DNA of 64,000 nucleotides from an uncultured Caulobacter sp. Its GTDB lineage: Bacteria > Pseudomonadota > Alphaproteobacteria > Caulobacterales > Caulobacteraceae. This document shows positions 36,297-45,462 of the stretch, piece after piece. The notes below the pieces were generated by a model. That model saw only the letters and a list, made by a program, of their open reading frames with translations. It made no database searches and had not been told where the DNA came from. The translations under genes and the position numbers were made by a program. The first letter of the stretch is position 1. Each line of letters begins with the position of its first letter. The stretch lies in assembly GCF_937900395.1 (NCBI RefSeq), contig NZ_CALCDX010000152.1:14327-78326 (forward strand), read 5' to 3'.

Positions 36297-37235
36297 CTAG
36301 GCCTTGGCGGTCAAGGCCTTATGCGCGGTCGCCCAGGGCGCCCAGAACACAGCCTGCAACACGGCGCTGAACACGGCCGACAAGGCGCCCAATCCCAGCA
36401 GCCACGGCCACAGCTCCGTCAGCAGCGTGATGGGCGGCCGCGAGATGAAGGCTTCCAGCGCGCCGGGCCCGCGGATCGCCTCCAGCGAGCCGCCCGCCGC
36501 CACGACGACGCCGAACGCCGCGGCGCCGACCAGCATCTCCATCAGCAGGATGAAGATCACGACCAGCAGGGCCATGCCCAGCAGGCGCCAGCCCTGGCCG
36601 CGGGTCAGGGTCCAGGACTCGAACAGGCGGAACTGAGCGTCGACGAAGGTCATCGGCGCGGCCAGCGACAGGCGCAGCGCCACCCAGATCAGGACCCCCG
36701 CCGCGATCGCCGTCGCCGAGCTGGCCACGATGATCGCCGTCGTCTTCGCCTGCTCGCCGCCGCTGACCGCGACCACCGCCGTCAGGACGATGACCAGCAG
36801 GGCGACGATGAAGACGACGATCATGGCCAGCACCTGCTCCACGACGAACAGCAGGGTCATCCACAGCTCGCGGCCGCTGATCCGCAGGAAGGCCCAGGCC
36901 GAGGCTTCCGGCATCAGCACCGCGCGGAAAATCGCGCCGCACAGCACCGCCCGCACGAACGAAGACCACAGCCAGTAGAGGATGTTCAGGGCGGTCATGC
37001 TCGACTGAGTCCGCATGAAATCGTCGAACATGCCTGGATCGGTCGCGCCGGTTTTCTGGGTCAGCGCCATCTGGATCAGACGCGCGAACTCCGGGCCGAG
37101 CCAGAAGAGGCCGACAATGGCCGGAACGATCAGCCCCACCACCAGGGCCAGGGCCCAGCCGCCAACGGCCAGGGGATGTCGCGCGACCACGCCAAAGCCC
37201 GACGTCGCCGCCTCGCCCACCGCAAATCTCGCCAT
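36297..37235 (-). CDS. polytopic membrane protein, paralogue 4 of 4
   Basis: 312 aa, about six spans. Shared blocks are WAFLRISGREL and ALRLSLAAPMTFVD, then ESWTLTRG. The start MARFAVGEAATSGFGVVARHPLAVGGWA resembles paralogue 1. First gene of the three-gene run, divergent from trmFO. It could be a channel-like or lipid-associated membrane protein; nothing in the sequence decides. Confidence 0.75.
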   Translation of the reverse strand: MARFAVGEAATSGFGVVARHPLAVGGWALALVVGLIVPAIVGLFWLGPEFARLIQMALTQKTGATDPGMFDDFMRTQSSMTALNILYWLWSSFVRAVLCGAIFRAVLMPEASAWAFLRISGRELWMTLLFVVEQVLAMIVVFIVALLVIVLTAVVAVSGGEQAKTTAIIVASSATAIAAGVLIWVALRLSLAAPMTFVDAQFRLFESWTLTRGQGWRLLGMALLVVIFILLMEMLVGAAAFGVVVAAGGSLEAIRGPGALEAFISRPPITLLTELWPWLLGLGALSAVFSAVLQAVFWAPWATAHKALTAKA

Positions 37236-37334
37236 GTCCCCTCCCCGGGCTGGCCCACGCGCGAACCCCGCGCCGCGAAGCAGTCAGCCTACACGAGGTT
37301 TCGCCAAGCGACAGCCGGGGGTATAGGGCGCCTC

Positions 37335-38735
37335 ATGACCACGAATTCGACCTATCAGCCCGTTCACGTCGTCGGCGGGGGCTTGGCCGGCTCCGAAGCC
37401 GCCTGGCAGATCGCCCAGAGCGGCGTGCCGGTGATCCTGCACGAAATGCGCAAGGACGACGCCAGCGGCAAAGTCACCACCGACGCGCACCAGACCGACG
37501 GCCTGGCCGAGATGGTCTGCTCCAACTCTTTCCGCTCGGACGACTGGCAGTTCAACGCCGTCGGCCTGCTGCACGCCGAGATGCGCAAGCTGGACAGCCT
37601 GATCATGTCTTGCGCCGACCAGCACCAGGTGCCGGCCGGCGGCGCCCTGGCCGTCGACCGCGACGGCTTCTCGGCCGAGGTGACGAAGCGCCTGTCCGAA
37701 CATCCCCTCGTGACGATCGTCCGCGAGGAGATCGCCGGCCTGCCGCCGGCGGAGTGGGACAACGTCATCGTCGCCACGGGCCCGCTGACCTCGCCCGCCC
37801 TGGCCCAGGCCATCCTGGACCTGACCGGCGAGGGCCAGCTGTCGTTCTTCGACGCCATCGCGCCGATCATCCACTTCGAGTCCATCAACATGGACATCGC
37901 CTGGCGCCAGTCGCGCTACGACAAGGAAGGCCCCGGCGGCGACGCGGCCGCCTACATCAACTGCCCGATGAACAAGGCGCAGTACGAGGCCTTCATCGAC
38001 GCCCTGCTGGCCGGCCCCAAGTCCGAGTTCAAGGAGTGGGAGAACGTCCCCTATTTCGACGGCTGCCTGCCGATCGAGGTGATGGCCGAGCGCGGCCGCG
38101 AGACCCTGCGCCACGGCCCGATGAAGCCGGTGGGCCTGACCAACCCGCGCGACCCGACCGTGAAGTCCTACGCCATCGTCCAGCTGCGCCAGGACAACGC
38201 CCTGGGCACCCTTTGGAACATGGTCGGGTTCCAGACCAAGCTGAAGCACGGCGTCCAGGCCGAGACCTTCCGCATGATCCCGGGGCTGGAGAACGCCCAG
38301 TTCGCGCGCCTGGGCGGCCTGCACCGCAACACTTTCATCAATTCGCCGAAGCTCTTGGACAAGTCGCTGCGGATGAAGGCCCAGCCGCGCCTGCGCTTCG
38401 CCGGCCAGGTCACCGGCGTCGAGGGCTATGTCGAGAGCGCGGCCATGGGCCTCTTGACCGGCCGCTTCGCGGCCGCCGACCGCAAGGGCGCGCCGCTGGA
38501 CGCGCCGCCGCCGACCACCGCCCTGGGGGCTCTCGTCGAGCACATCACCGGCGGCCACCTCGAAGGCGGCAGCTTCCAGCCGATGAACATCAACTACGGC
38601 CTGCTGCCGCCGCTGGAAGCGCCCAAGGTCGATGAGGACGGCAAGAAGATCCCGCTCAAGGAACGCGGCCGCGCCAAGAAGCGGCTGATGAGCATCCGGG
38701 CTTTGAACGACTTGGACGCCTGGGCCAAGGCCTGA
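37335..38735 (+). CDS. trmFO: methylenetetrahydrofolate-tRNA (uracil-54-C5)-methyltransferase TrmFO
   Basis: 466 aa flavoprotein that makes ribothymidine at position 54 of tRNA with methylene-THF. The FAD fingerprint is VHVVGGGLAGSEAAWQIA (about 9-26), followed by MVCSNSFRSD, which includes a conserved cysteine. The central GCLPIEVMAERG and the late NINYGLLPP are also conserved. The ATG at 37335 gives the correct start; a longer frame running through the membrane protein genes is a shadow. Single gene with its own divergent promoter. Confidence 0.95.
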   Translation: MTTNSTYQPVHVVGGGLAGSEAAWQIAQSGVPVILHEMRKDDASGKVTTDAHQTDGLAEMVCSNSFRSDDWQFNAVGLLHAEMRKLDSLIMSCADQHQVPAGGALAVDRDGFSAEVTKRLSEHPLVTIVREEIAGLPPAEWDNVIVATGPLTSPALAQAILDLTGEGQLSFFDAIAPIIHFESINMDIAWRQSRYDKEGPGGDAAAYINCPMNKAQYEAFIDALLAGPKSEFKEWENVPYFDGCLPIEVMAERGRETLRHGPMKPVGLTNPRDPTVKSYAIVQLRQDNALGTLWNMVGFQTKLKHGVQAETFRMIPGLENAQFARLGGLHRNTFINSPKLLDKSLRMKAQPRLRFAGQVTGVEGYVESAAMGLLTGRFAAADRKGAPLDAPPPTTALGALVEHITGGHLEGGSFQPMNINYGLLPPLEAPKVDEDGKKIPLKERGRAKKRLMSIRALNDLDAWAKA

Positions 38736-38813
38736 CGTAAAAGGCCGCCGCCTCCACCCATCCGCGGGCGTTGTCCCCTCGTAGCTGTGAAGGCTAGCGA
38801 GGGAGAATGGCCC

Positions 38814-39857
38814 ATGAGCTTGGTGAAGGCGGCGATCCACGCGTTCGAGGACGCGCCCATGCCGGACGCGGTCTCGCGCGCGGCCATCGACTTTCTGGTC
38901 GGTGACGCCCGCCGTCGGCTGGGCAAGGCCCCGCCCGGCGCCTCTGCCGCCTTCGCGCGGGAGATGGAGGCGCGGCCGATCGCGACCCACACCGACGCGG
39001 CCAACGCCCAGCACTACGAGCTGCCCGCCCCGTTCTTCGAGGCGGTGCTGGGTCCGAACCTGAAGTATTCCAGCGGCCTCTATCCGCCCGGCGTGACCAC
39101 CCTGGCCGAGGGCGAGGCGGCCGCCCTGCGCGAGACCGCCGAGCACGCCGACCTGCGCGACGGGCAAGAGATCCTGGAGCTGGGCTGCGGCTGGGGCTCG
39201 CTGTCGCTGTGGATGGCGGCGCGCTATCCGAACGCCCGCATCACCTCGGTCTCGAACTCGGCCTCGCAGCGCGCCTTCATCGAGGGCCGAGCAGCGGCGC
39301 GGGGTCTCGACAACCTGACGGTCGTGACGGCCGACATGAACGACTTCCAGACCGGCGAGCGCTTCGACCGCGTGGTGTCGGTCGAGATGTTCGAGCACAT
39401 GTCCAACTGGCGCGCCTTGCTGACCCGCGTGCGCGGTTGGCTGAAGCCGGACGGCCTGCTGTTCCTGCACGTCTTCACGCACAGGAACACGCCCTACCGC
39501 TTCGAGGTCGATGATCCGGCCGACTGGATCGCCCAGTACTTCTTCAGCGGCGGCGTCATGCCCAGCCACGACCTGCCGCGCCAGTTCCCGGACCTGTTCA
39601 CGGTCGAGACCGACTGGCGCTGGAGCGGTGAGCACTACGCCCGCACCGCCCGCCAGTGGCTTGAGAACTTTGACGCCAAGCGCGCGACGATCGATCCGAT
39701 CCTGGCTGAAGTCTACGGCCCCCACGCCACCGTCTGGCGTCGCCGCTGGCGGCTGTTCTTCCTGGCCACGGCCGGCCTGTTCGGCCACCGCGGCGGCGAG
39801 GAATGGGGCGTCAGCCACTACCGCATGCGTCCCGTCGCCATGGAGAGCGGACAATGA
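38814..39857 (+). CDS. cyclopropane-fatty-acid synthase-type methyltransferase
   Basis: 347 aa SAM-dependent lipid methyltransferase homologue. QHYELPAPFFEAVLGPNLKYSSGLYP (about 62-87) is the phospholipid-facing segment of CFA enzymes. The SAM loop ILELGCGWGSLSLWMA follows, then VSVEMFEHM. The cysteine and other residues of true cyclopropane synthases are not all evident, so it may methylate another lipid. Overlaps the DUF2177 gene by 4 nt, so these work together or at least are co-translated. Confidence 0.85.
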   Translation: MSLVKAAIHAFEDAPMPDAVSRAAIDFLVGDARRRLGKAPPGASAAFAREMEARPIATHTDAANAQHYELPAPFFEAVLGPNLKYSSGLYPPGVTTLAEGEAAALRETAEHADLRDGQEILELGCGWGSLSLWMAARYPNARITSVSNSASQRAFIEGRAAARGLDNLTVVTADMNDFQTGERFDRVVSVEMFEHMSNWRALLTRVRGWLKPDGLLFLHVFTHRNTPYRFEVDDPADWIAQYFFSGGVMPSHDLPRQFPDLFTVETDWRWSGEHYARTARQWLENFDAKRATIDPILAEVYGPHATVWRRRWRLFFLATAGLFGHRGGEEWGVSHYRMRPVAMESGQ

Positions 39858-40261
39858 TCAAGATCATCGCCGCCTATCTGGGCACGGGCCTGACCATGCT
39901 GGTGCTGGACGCCATCTGGCTGACCCAGATGATTCCGCGCCTCTACCGGCCGCGCATCGGCGAACTACTGGCTGAAAAGCCGTCGCCCGCGCCAGCGGTC
40001 GTCTTCTACCTGCTCTACGTCGCCGGAATCGTCCTGTTGGCCGTCCTGCCCGCGCTACGCGAAGGCGGCTGGAAGCGGCTGTTGATCCACGCGGCGGCGT
40101 TCGGCCTGGTCGCCTACGCCACCTATGACCTGACCAACCAGGCGACGATGAAGACGTGGTCCACGACCATCACCCTGGTCGACATGGCCTGGGGAACCTT
40201 CATCACCACGGTCTCGGCCAGCGCCGGTTTCGCGGCCGCGCGTTGGGCCCTGACGCGGTAG
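39854..40261 (+). CDS. DUF2177 family membrane protein
   Basis: 135 aa with four hydrophobic segments. Signatures include a first span with LDAIWLTQM, VVFYLLYVAGIVLLAV and the conserved YDLTNQATMKTWSTTITLVDMAWGT. DUF2177 genes are commonly paired with CFA-type and lipid-related genes, and here the start overlaps the CFA-type gene as ATGA. Function unknown. Confidence 0.88.
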   Translation: MIKIIAAYLGTGLTMLVLDAIWLTQMIPRLYRPRIGELLAEKPSPAPAVVFYLLYVAGIVLLAVLPALREGGWKRLLIHAAAFGLVAYATYDLTNQATMKTWSTTITLVDMAWGTFITTVSASAGFAAARWALTR

Positions 40262-40300
40262 TTCGGGGAGCCATGCCGGGCGACGCGCGTTCGCCTGGGC

Positions 40301-41386
40301 ATGCAAGACCTCTTCACTTGGCTCGCGGGCTCAGCCGCCATGGTCGCCTGGGCTCCGCCGTGGCTGGTCAGTCTCGTCCTGATCGCGGTCGCGGTGCTGC
40401 TGGCCCTGATGATCCACGCGTTCGCGGTTCGCCTGGTCCGCCGCACGGTCTCCAAGCGCGAGGCCTTCTGGCAGGCGCTGATCGCCCGCACGCGCCGGCC
40501 GACCCGGCTGGCGATCATCGTGGCGGCGCTGGGCCCCGCAGTCTCGGCCGCGCCGCTGACCGGCGGTCAGGCGGACGCCGCGCGGCACGTGTTGCTGGTG
40601 CTGTTCATCCTGCTGCTCGGCTGGATGTGCCTGACCGCGCTCGACATCGGCGCGGCCCTCTACCTGCGCGGCTTCAAGATCGATGTCGAAGACAACCTGC
40701 TGGCCCGCAAGCATGTGACCCAGGTGCGGATCCTCCGCCGGGCCGTGGCCATCCTGGTCGGCATCGTCACCCTGGCCCTGGCCCTGATGACCATTCCCGG
40801 CGTGCGGCAGTGGGGCGTCAGCCTGCTGGCGGCTGGCGGCGCGGCCAGCCTGATCGTCGGCCTGGCCCTGCAGCCCCTGCTGACCAACCTGATCGCCGGC
40901 ATCCAGATCGCGGTCACCCAGCCGATCCGCATCGACGACGCCGTGATCGTCGAGAAGGAATGGGGAAACATCGAGGAGATCAACGCCACCTACGTCGTCG
41001 TCCGGCTGTGGGACTGGCGGCGGATGGTGCTGCCGCTCAGCTACTTCATCCAGAACCCGTTCCAGAACTGGACCCGCGAGAGCTCGGCCCTGATCGGCAC
41101 GGCCATGCTCTATGTCGACCCGGCCGCACCCGTCGACCGCCTGCGGGAAAAGCTCAGCGAGATCGCCAAGGCCTCAAAGCTCTGGGACGGCAAGGTCGTC
41201 AACCTTGCCGTGACCGACCTGACGGCCGAGGTCATGGAAGTTCGCTGCCTGGTCAGCGCTCGCAACGCCGGCCAGGCGTTCGACCTGCGCTGCGAGGTGC
41301 GGGAAAAGATGATGGCCTTCCTGCGCGACGAACTGCCCGAAGCCTTCCCCCGCCGGCGCCTGGCCCTGGCGGCTGGCGAGGCCTGA
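40301..41386 (+). CDS. MscS family mechanosensitive channel
   Basis: 361 aa. About three to four membrane spans in the first 190 residues, ending in the pore-lining helix AGGAASLIVGLALQPLLTNLIAG, the Gly/Ala-rich signature of MscS TM3. A cytoplasmic beta domain (IRIDDAVIVEKEWGNIEEINATYVVVRL, then PLSYFIQNPFQNWT) follows. Releases solutes on osmotic downshift. It starts 39 nt after the DUF2177 stop; co-transcription possible. Confidence 0.92.
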   Translation: MQDLFTWLAGSAAMVAWAPPWLVSLVLIAVAVLLALMIHAFAVRLVRRTVSKREAFWQALIARTRRPTRLAIIVAALGPAVSAAPLTGGQADAARHVLLVLFILLLGWMCLTALDIGAALYLRGFKIDVEDNLLARKHVTQVRILRRAVAILVGIVTLALALMTIPGVRQWGVSLLAAGGAASLIVGLALQPLLTNLIAGIQIAVTQPIRIDDAVIVEKEWGNIEEINATYVVVRLWDWRRMVLPLSYFIQNPFQNWTRESSALIGTAMLYVDPAAPVDRLREKLSEIAKASKLWDGKVVNLAVTDLTAEVMEVRCLVSARNAGQAFDLRCEVREKMMAFLRDELPEAFPRRRLALAAGEA

Positions 41387-41404
41387 ACGGCGCCGCCCTT
41401 CCGT

Positions 41405-41424
41405 AAGTAAGCAAATTATGACTT
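41405..41424 (+). promoter_or_regulatory. purine-regulon operator candidate, site 1 (allC operon)
   Basis: AAGTAA-GCAAATTA-TGACTT: a dyad with 8-bp spacing and one mismatch from AAGTAA-N8-TTACTT. It lies 115 nt before allC in an A/T-rich island in otherwise GC-rich DNA. Three related sites lie at 50609, 50798 and 60589, each before another purine gene group. Confidence 0.55.
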
Positions 41425-41538
41425 ATGAAGAGGCGCCGGTCGCTCGACATGGCGCGCGGGCAGGCGCCTTGGCGGCAAGGTCGCACCGGAAGCGCTTGTC
41501 GCGACGAGACGGCGGGCGCAGCCTGCTAGAGCTTAGGG

Positions 41539-42810
41539 ATGGAGGCCAAGGCGGACTTGACCGGGGGTTTCAACATCGGCGCGAGGGCCAAGACGCGCTG
41601 CGACTTGCTGGGCGCGCCGCCCTATAGCGAGGTCGAGGGCCAGCTGACGCGCCGGTTCCTGACACCCGCCCACGCCGCCGCCCTGTCGGCGCTGGAAGAT
41701 TGGATGCGGCAAGCCGGCATGAGCGTGCGCCGCGACGCCGCCGCCAACCTGATCGGCCGCTACGAGGGCGAAACGGCCGACGCCAAGACGCTGATCATCG
41801 GCTCCCACATCGACAGCGTCCGCAACGGCGGGCGGTATGACGGACCGCTGGGGATCATGCTGGGGATCGACGTGGTCGAGGCGCTGCATCGGGCGGACCG
41901 TCGCCTGCCCTTCGCGATTGAGGTCGTGGCGTTCGGCGACGAGGAAGGCTCGCGCTTTCCCGCCTCGATGAGCTGCAGCCGCGCCATCGCCGGAACGCTG
42001 GACGCCCTGACCTTGCAGATGAAGGACGCCGACGGCGTCTCGGTGGCCGAAGCCCTGGCTGCGTTCGGCGGCGATCCGGCCAATATCGCCCGCGCGGCCC
42101 GAGAGTCCGAGGACGTGCTGGCCTTCCTCGAAGCCCACATCGAACAAGGCCCGGTGCTGGAGGCCGAGGGTCTGGCGCTGGGCGTCGTCACCGCCATCGC
42201 CGCCCAGAAGCGGCTCATGGTCAAGATCGTCGGGACCGCCGGCCACGCGGGCACGACTCCGATGGCCCTGCGCAAGGACCCCGGCCCCGCCGCCGCCGAA
42301 TGCGTCTTGGCCCTGGAGCGGATCTGCCGCGCGGGGACCGACGGCCTGGTCGGCACGGTCGGCCGGATCAGCGCCATGCCCGGCGCCTTCAACGTCATCC
42401 CGGGCGCGGTCGAGTTCTCGATGGACATCCGCGCCGAGACCTCCACGACCCGCGACGCCGCCGTGGACGCCATCTGCGCCGAGATCCACGCGATCGCCGC
42501 CGCGCGCGGCCTGACGGCCGAGATCCATATGATGCAGGCCCTGGCCGAGAGCCCCTGCGATCCGTCGCTGATCGGCCTGCTGGAAGAGGCGTTGGGCGAG
42601 CTTTCGCTCCCCGTACGGCGCCTGCCCAGCGGCGCGGGCCACGACGCCATGGTGATGGCCGACCTCTGCCCGACCGCCATGCTGTTCATCCGCTGCGAGG
42701 GCGGGATCAGCCACAACCCGGCCGAGGCCGTGACCGAGGCCGACTGCGCCTTGGCGGCCCAAGCCATGCTCACCTTCATCGACAAGCTAGAACGACGCGA
42801 ACGCGCATGA
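41539..42810 (+). CDS. allC: allantoate amidohydrolase AllC
   Basis: 423 aa M20-family metal-dependent amidohydrolase that converts allantoate to (S)-ureidoglycine, CO2 and ammonia. Metal ligands are visible in GSHIDSVRNGGRYDGPLG (H and D), EVVAFGDEEGSRF (E), and HIEQGPVLE; the end has GISHNPAEAV. The dimerisation domain (about 215-325) contains GTAGHAGTTPM and NVIPGAVEFS. First gene of the operon allC-pucG-puuE-uraD-puuD-tetR, where all spacings are 1-4 nt overlaps. Confidence 0.92.
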   Translation: MEAKADLTGGFNIGARAKTRCDLLGAPPYSEVEGQLTRRFLTPAHAAALSALEDWMRQAGMSVRRDAAANLIGRYEGETADAKTLIIGSHIDSVRNGGRYDGPLGIMLGIDVVEALHRADRRLPFAIEVVAFGDEEGSRFPASMSCSRAIAGTLDALTLQMKDADGVSVAEALAAFGGDPANIARAARESEDVLAFLEAHIEQGPVLEAEGLALGVVTAIAAQKRLMVKIVGTAGHAGTTPMALRKDPGPAAAECVLALERICRAGTDGLVGTVGRISAMPGAFNVIPGAVEFSMDIRAETSTTRDAAVDAICAEIHAIAAARGLTAEIHMMQALAESPCDPSLIGLLEEALGELSLPVRRLPSGAGHDAMVMADLCPTAMLFIRCEGGISHNPAEAVTEADCALAAQAMLTFIDKLERRERA

Positions 42811-44030
42811 CCGAGACTTTTCACGAGCTAGACCACCCCGCCCGCCTGCTGATGGGTCCCGGCCCGATCAACGTGCACCCGCGCGTTCTGCGGGCCATGT
42901 CGGTGCAGTTGCTGGGACAATTCGACCCCGAGTTCACCGGCTACATGAACGAGGTCATGAGCCTCTATCGCGGCGTCTTCCAGACGAAGAACCGCTGGAC
43001 CTTCGCGATCGACGGCACCTCGCGCGCCGGCATCGAGGCGGCGCTGGTCTCGACGCTCTGCCCCGGCGACGACGTCGTGGTGGTCAATTGCGGCCGCTTT
43101 GGCCTGCTGCTGGCCGAGATCGCCGAGCGTTGCGACGCCAAGGTCACCTTCGTCGAAGCGCCGTGGGGGACGGTCGTCGATCCGCAGGCGGTCGAGGACG
43201 CCGTCAAGCGCGTGAAGCCGCGGCTGGTGGCCTGCGTTCACGGCGACACCTCGACCACCATGGCCCAGCCGCTGGACCAGATCGGCGCGATCTGCCGCGC
43301 GTATGGGGCGCTGATGTATGTCGACGCCACCGCCACCCTGTCGGGCATGGACGTCCCGGTCGACGCCTGGGGCGCCGACATCGTCACCGCCGGCCTGCAG
43401 AAGTGCCTGGGCGGCCCCTCGGGTTCGGCCCCGATCACGATCAGCGACCAGGCCGCCGAGCACATCTTCTCGCGCCGCCATGTCGAGAAGGGCCTGGCTG
43501 GAACCGGCGGCGCGGCGGGGAACGGCCGCCGCATCGCCTCCAACTACTTCGACCTGGCGATGATCATGGACTACTGGTCCGAGAAGCGCCTGAACCACCA
43601 CACTGAATGCGCCCCGATGCTGTTCGCCGCCCGCGAATGCGCGCGGCTGGTGCTGGAAGAAGGCCTTCCGGCCCGCTTCGACCGTCACGCCAAGGCCGGC
43701 GCGGCCATGACCGCGGGCCTCGAGGCGATGGGCCTGTCCATCTACGGCGACAAGGCCCACAAGATGACCAACGTCACCGGAATCTGGACGCCCGAGGGGG
43801 TCGACTACGACCGGGTGAAGGCGCGGATGCGCACCGACTTCGAGATCGAGATCGGCTCGGCCTTCGGCCCCTTGACCGGCAAGATCTGGCGCATCGGGAC
43901 CATGGGCGTGAACGCCCGCAAGCACGCGGTGCTGCAGACCCTGGCCGCGCTGGAGGCGGTGCTGCGGTGGGAAGGCTTCAGCGCCCCGGCCGGCGCGGGC
44001 GTCGATGCGGCGGCGAAGGTGTATGGATGA
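42807..44030 (+). CDS. pucG: (S)-ureidoglycine--glyoxylate aminotransferase PucG
   Basis: 407 aa class V PLP aminotransferase. The substrate loop MGPGPINVHPRVLRAM is near the start, DATATLSGMDVPVDAW binds PLP, and the lysine is in VTAGLQKCLGGPSG. In this family the transfer from ureidoglycine to glyoxylate makes glycine and N-carbamoyl-2-oxoglycine (oxalurate), so ammonia need not be released again. The neighbouring allC supplies ureidoglycine. Serine- or alanine-glyoxylate aminotransferase activity is the alternative, but the purine context favours PucG. Confidence 0.88.
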   Translation: MTETFHELDHPARLLMGPGPINVHPRVLRAMSVQLLGQFDPEFTGYMNEVMSLYRGVFQTKNRWTFAIDGTSRAGIEAALVSTLCPGDDVVVVNCGRFGLLLAEIAERCDAKVTFVEAPWGTVVDPQAVEDAVKRVKPRLVACVHGDTSTTMAQPLDQIGAICRAYGALMYVDATATLSGMDVPVDAWGADIVTAGLQKCLGGPSGSAPITISDQAAEHIFSRRHVEKGLAGTGGAAGNGRRIASNYFDLAMIMDYWSEKRLNHHTECAPMLFAARECARLVLEEGLPARFDRHAKAGAAMTAGLEAMGLSIYGDKAHKMTNVTGIWTPEGVDYDRVKARMRTDFEIEIGSAFGPLTGKIWRIGTMGVNARKHAVLQTLAALEAVLRWEGFSAPAGAGVDAAAKVYG

Positions 44031-44941
44031 CCTACCCCCGCGACCTCATCGGCTACGGCGAGCATCCGCCGCATCCGCGCTGGCCGAACCACGCCCGCGT
44101 CGCCGTCCAGTTCGTCTTGAACTACGAGGAAGGCGCCGAGCGCTCGGTCCTGCATGGCGATCCGGTCAGTGAGTTCTTCCTGTCGGAAATGATCGGCGCC
44201 CAGCCCATTCCCGACATGCGGCACATGTCGATGGAGAGCCTGTACGAATACGGCTCGCGCGCCGGCTTCTGGCGCATCCGGCGGCTGTTCGATGAGTTTC
44301 GCCTGCCGCTGACCGTGTTCGGCGTCGCCCAGGCCATGCAGCGCAACCCGGACGCCGTCGAGGCCATGATGAAGTCCGGCTGGGAGATCGCCAGTCATGG
44401 CTATCGCTGGATCGACTACCAGCACTTCACGCCCGACCAGGAGATGGAGCACATCCAGCGCGCCATCGAGATCCAGAAAAGCCTGACGGGCGAGCGCCCC
44501 CTGGGCTGGTACCAGGGCCGCACCAGTCCCAACACCGCGCGCCTCGTCGCCCAGGAGGGCGGCTTCGTCTACGACGCCGACAGCTATGCCGACGACCTGC
44601 CCTACTGGGGCGACCAGCATGGCCGGCCACAGCTGATCGTGCCCTATACCCTGGAAGCCAACGACATGCGCTTCACCGCGGCGCAGGGCTTCAACACCGG
44701 CGAGCAGTTCTTCACCTATCTGCGCGACGCCTTCGACGCCCTGTACCTGGAGGGCGAGACCTCGCCGAAGATGATGAGCGTCGGCCTGCACTGCCGCGTG
44801 GTCGGCAAGCCCGGCCGCATCGGCGCGCTGCGGCGGTTCCTCGAGCACGTCACCAACCACAACCACGTCTGGGTGGCCCGGCGCATCGATATCGCGCGGC
44901 ATTGGATCACCGAGCATCCGTACAAGGAGGGCAAGGCATGA
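44027..44941 (+). CDS. puuE: cofactor-independent allantoinase PuuE
   Basis: 304 aa polysaccharide-deacetylase fold protein that opens allantoin to allantoate. Signatures: PRDLIGYGEHPPHPRWP at the start, QFVLNYEEGAERS, EIASHGYRWIDYQ and GWYQGRTSPNT, then YDADSYADDLPYW. These match PuuE rather than chitin deacetylases. Overlaps pucG and uraD by 4 nt on each side. Confidence 0.93.
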   Translation: MTYPRDLIGYGEHPPHPRWPNHARVAVQFVLNYEEGAERSVLHGDPVSEFFLSEMIGAQPIPDMRHMSMESLYEYGSRAGFWRIRRLFDEFRLPLTVFGVAQAMQRNPDAVEAMMKSGWEIASHGYRWIDYQHFTPDQEMEHIQRAIEIQKSLTGERPLGWYQGRTSPNTARLVAQEGGFVYDADSYADDLPYWGDQHGRPQLIVPYTLEANDMRFTAAQGFNTGEQFFTYLRDAFDALYLEGETSPKMMSVGLHCRVVGKPGRIGALRRFLEHVTNHNHVWVARRIDIARHWITEHPYKEGKA

Positions 44942-45462
44942 GCGGCGCCCCGCCCCTGACCCTGGCTCGGCTGAACAGCATGAACCAGACCGGCTTCACC
45001 ACCGCCCTGGGCTTCGCCTTCGAGCTCTCGCCCTGGGTGGTCGAGCGCGCTTGGAGCGAGCGTCCTTTCGCCAGCGTCGAGGCGATGCACGGCGCGATGA
45101 TGTCGGTCCTTGAAGCGGCGACCACCGCCGACAAGCTGGCCCTGATCCGCGCCCACCCCGAGCTCGCCAGCAAGGCCGCGATCGCCAAGACCCTGACCGC
45201 CGAGAGCAACGCCGAACAGGCCAGCGCCGGCCTCGATCGGCTGACGCCCGAGGAGTTCGCGCGCTTCCACGACCTGAACGCCGCCTATCGCGACCGCTTC
45301 GGCTTCCCGTTCATCATCTGCGTGCGCCTGAACGACAAGGCTTCGATCCTGGCGGCGATGCAGGCGCGCCTTTCCAACGATGAAGCGAGCGAGATCGCCG
45401 AGGCCATCCAGCAGATCGGCCTCATCTCCAAGCTTCGACTGCTCGACGCGGTGAAGATCTGA
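44938..45462 (+). CDS. uraD: OHCU decarboxylase UraD
   Basis: 174 aa. Decarboxylates 2-oxo-4-hydroxy-4-carboxy-5-ureidoimidazoline to S-allantoin. Conserved pieces are LALIRAHPELASK (the catalytic-histidine block), YRDRFGFPFIICVR near the C-terminal third, and the early MNQTGFTTALG. Some bacteria fuse it to PuuE or UraH; here it stands alone. The start overlaps puuE by 4 nt and the stop overlaps puuD by one base. Confidence 0.93.
   Translation: MSGAPPLTLARLNSMNQTGFTTALGFAFELSPWVVERAWSERPFASVEAMHGAMMSVLEAATTADKLALIRAHPELASKAAIAKTLTAESNAEQASAGLDRLTPEEFARFHDLNAAYRDRFGFPFIICVRLNDKASILAAMQARLSNDEASEIAEAIQQIGLISKLRLLDAVKI

Noticed and set aside
37284..39854. 856-codon minus-strand frame opposite trmFO and the CFA-type gene
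   Set aside because: Covers two well-supported genes and has no recognisable domain; composition is that of an antisense shadow.
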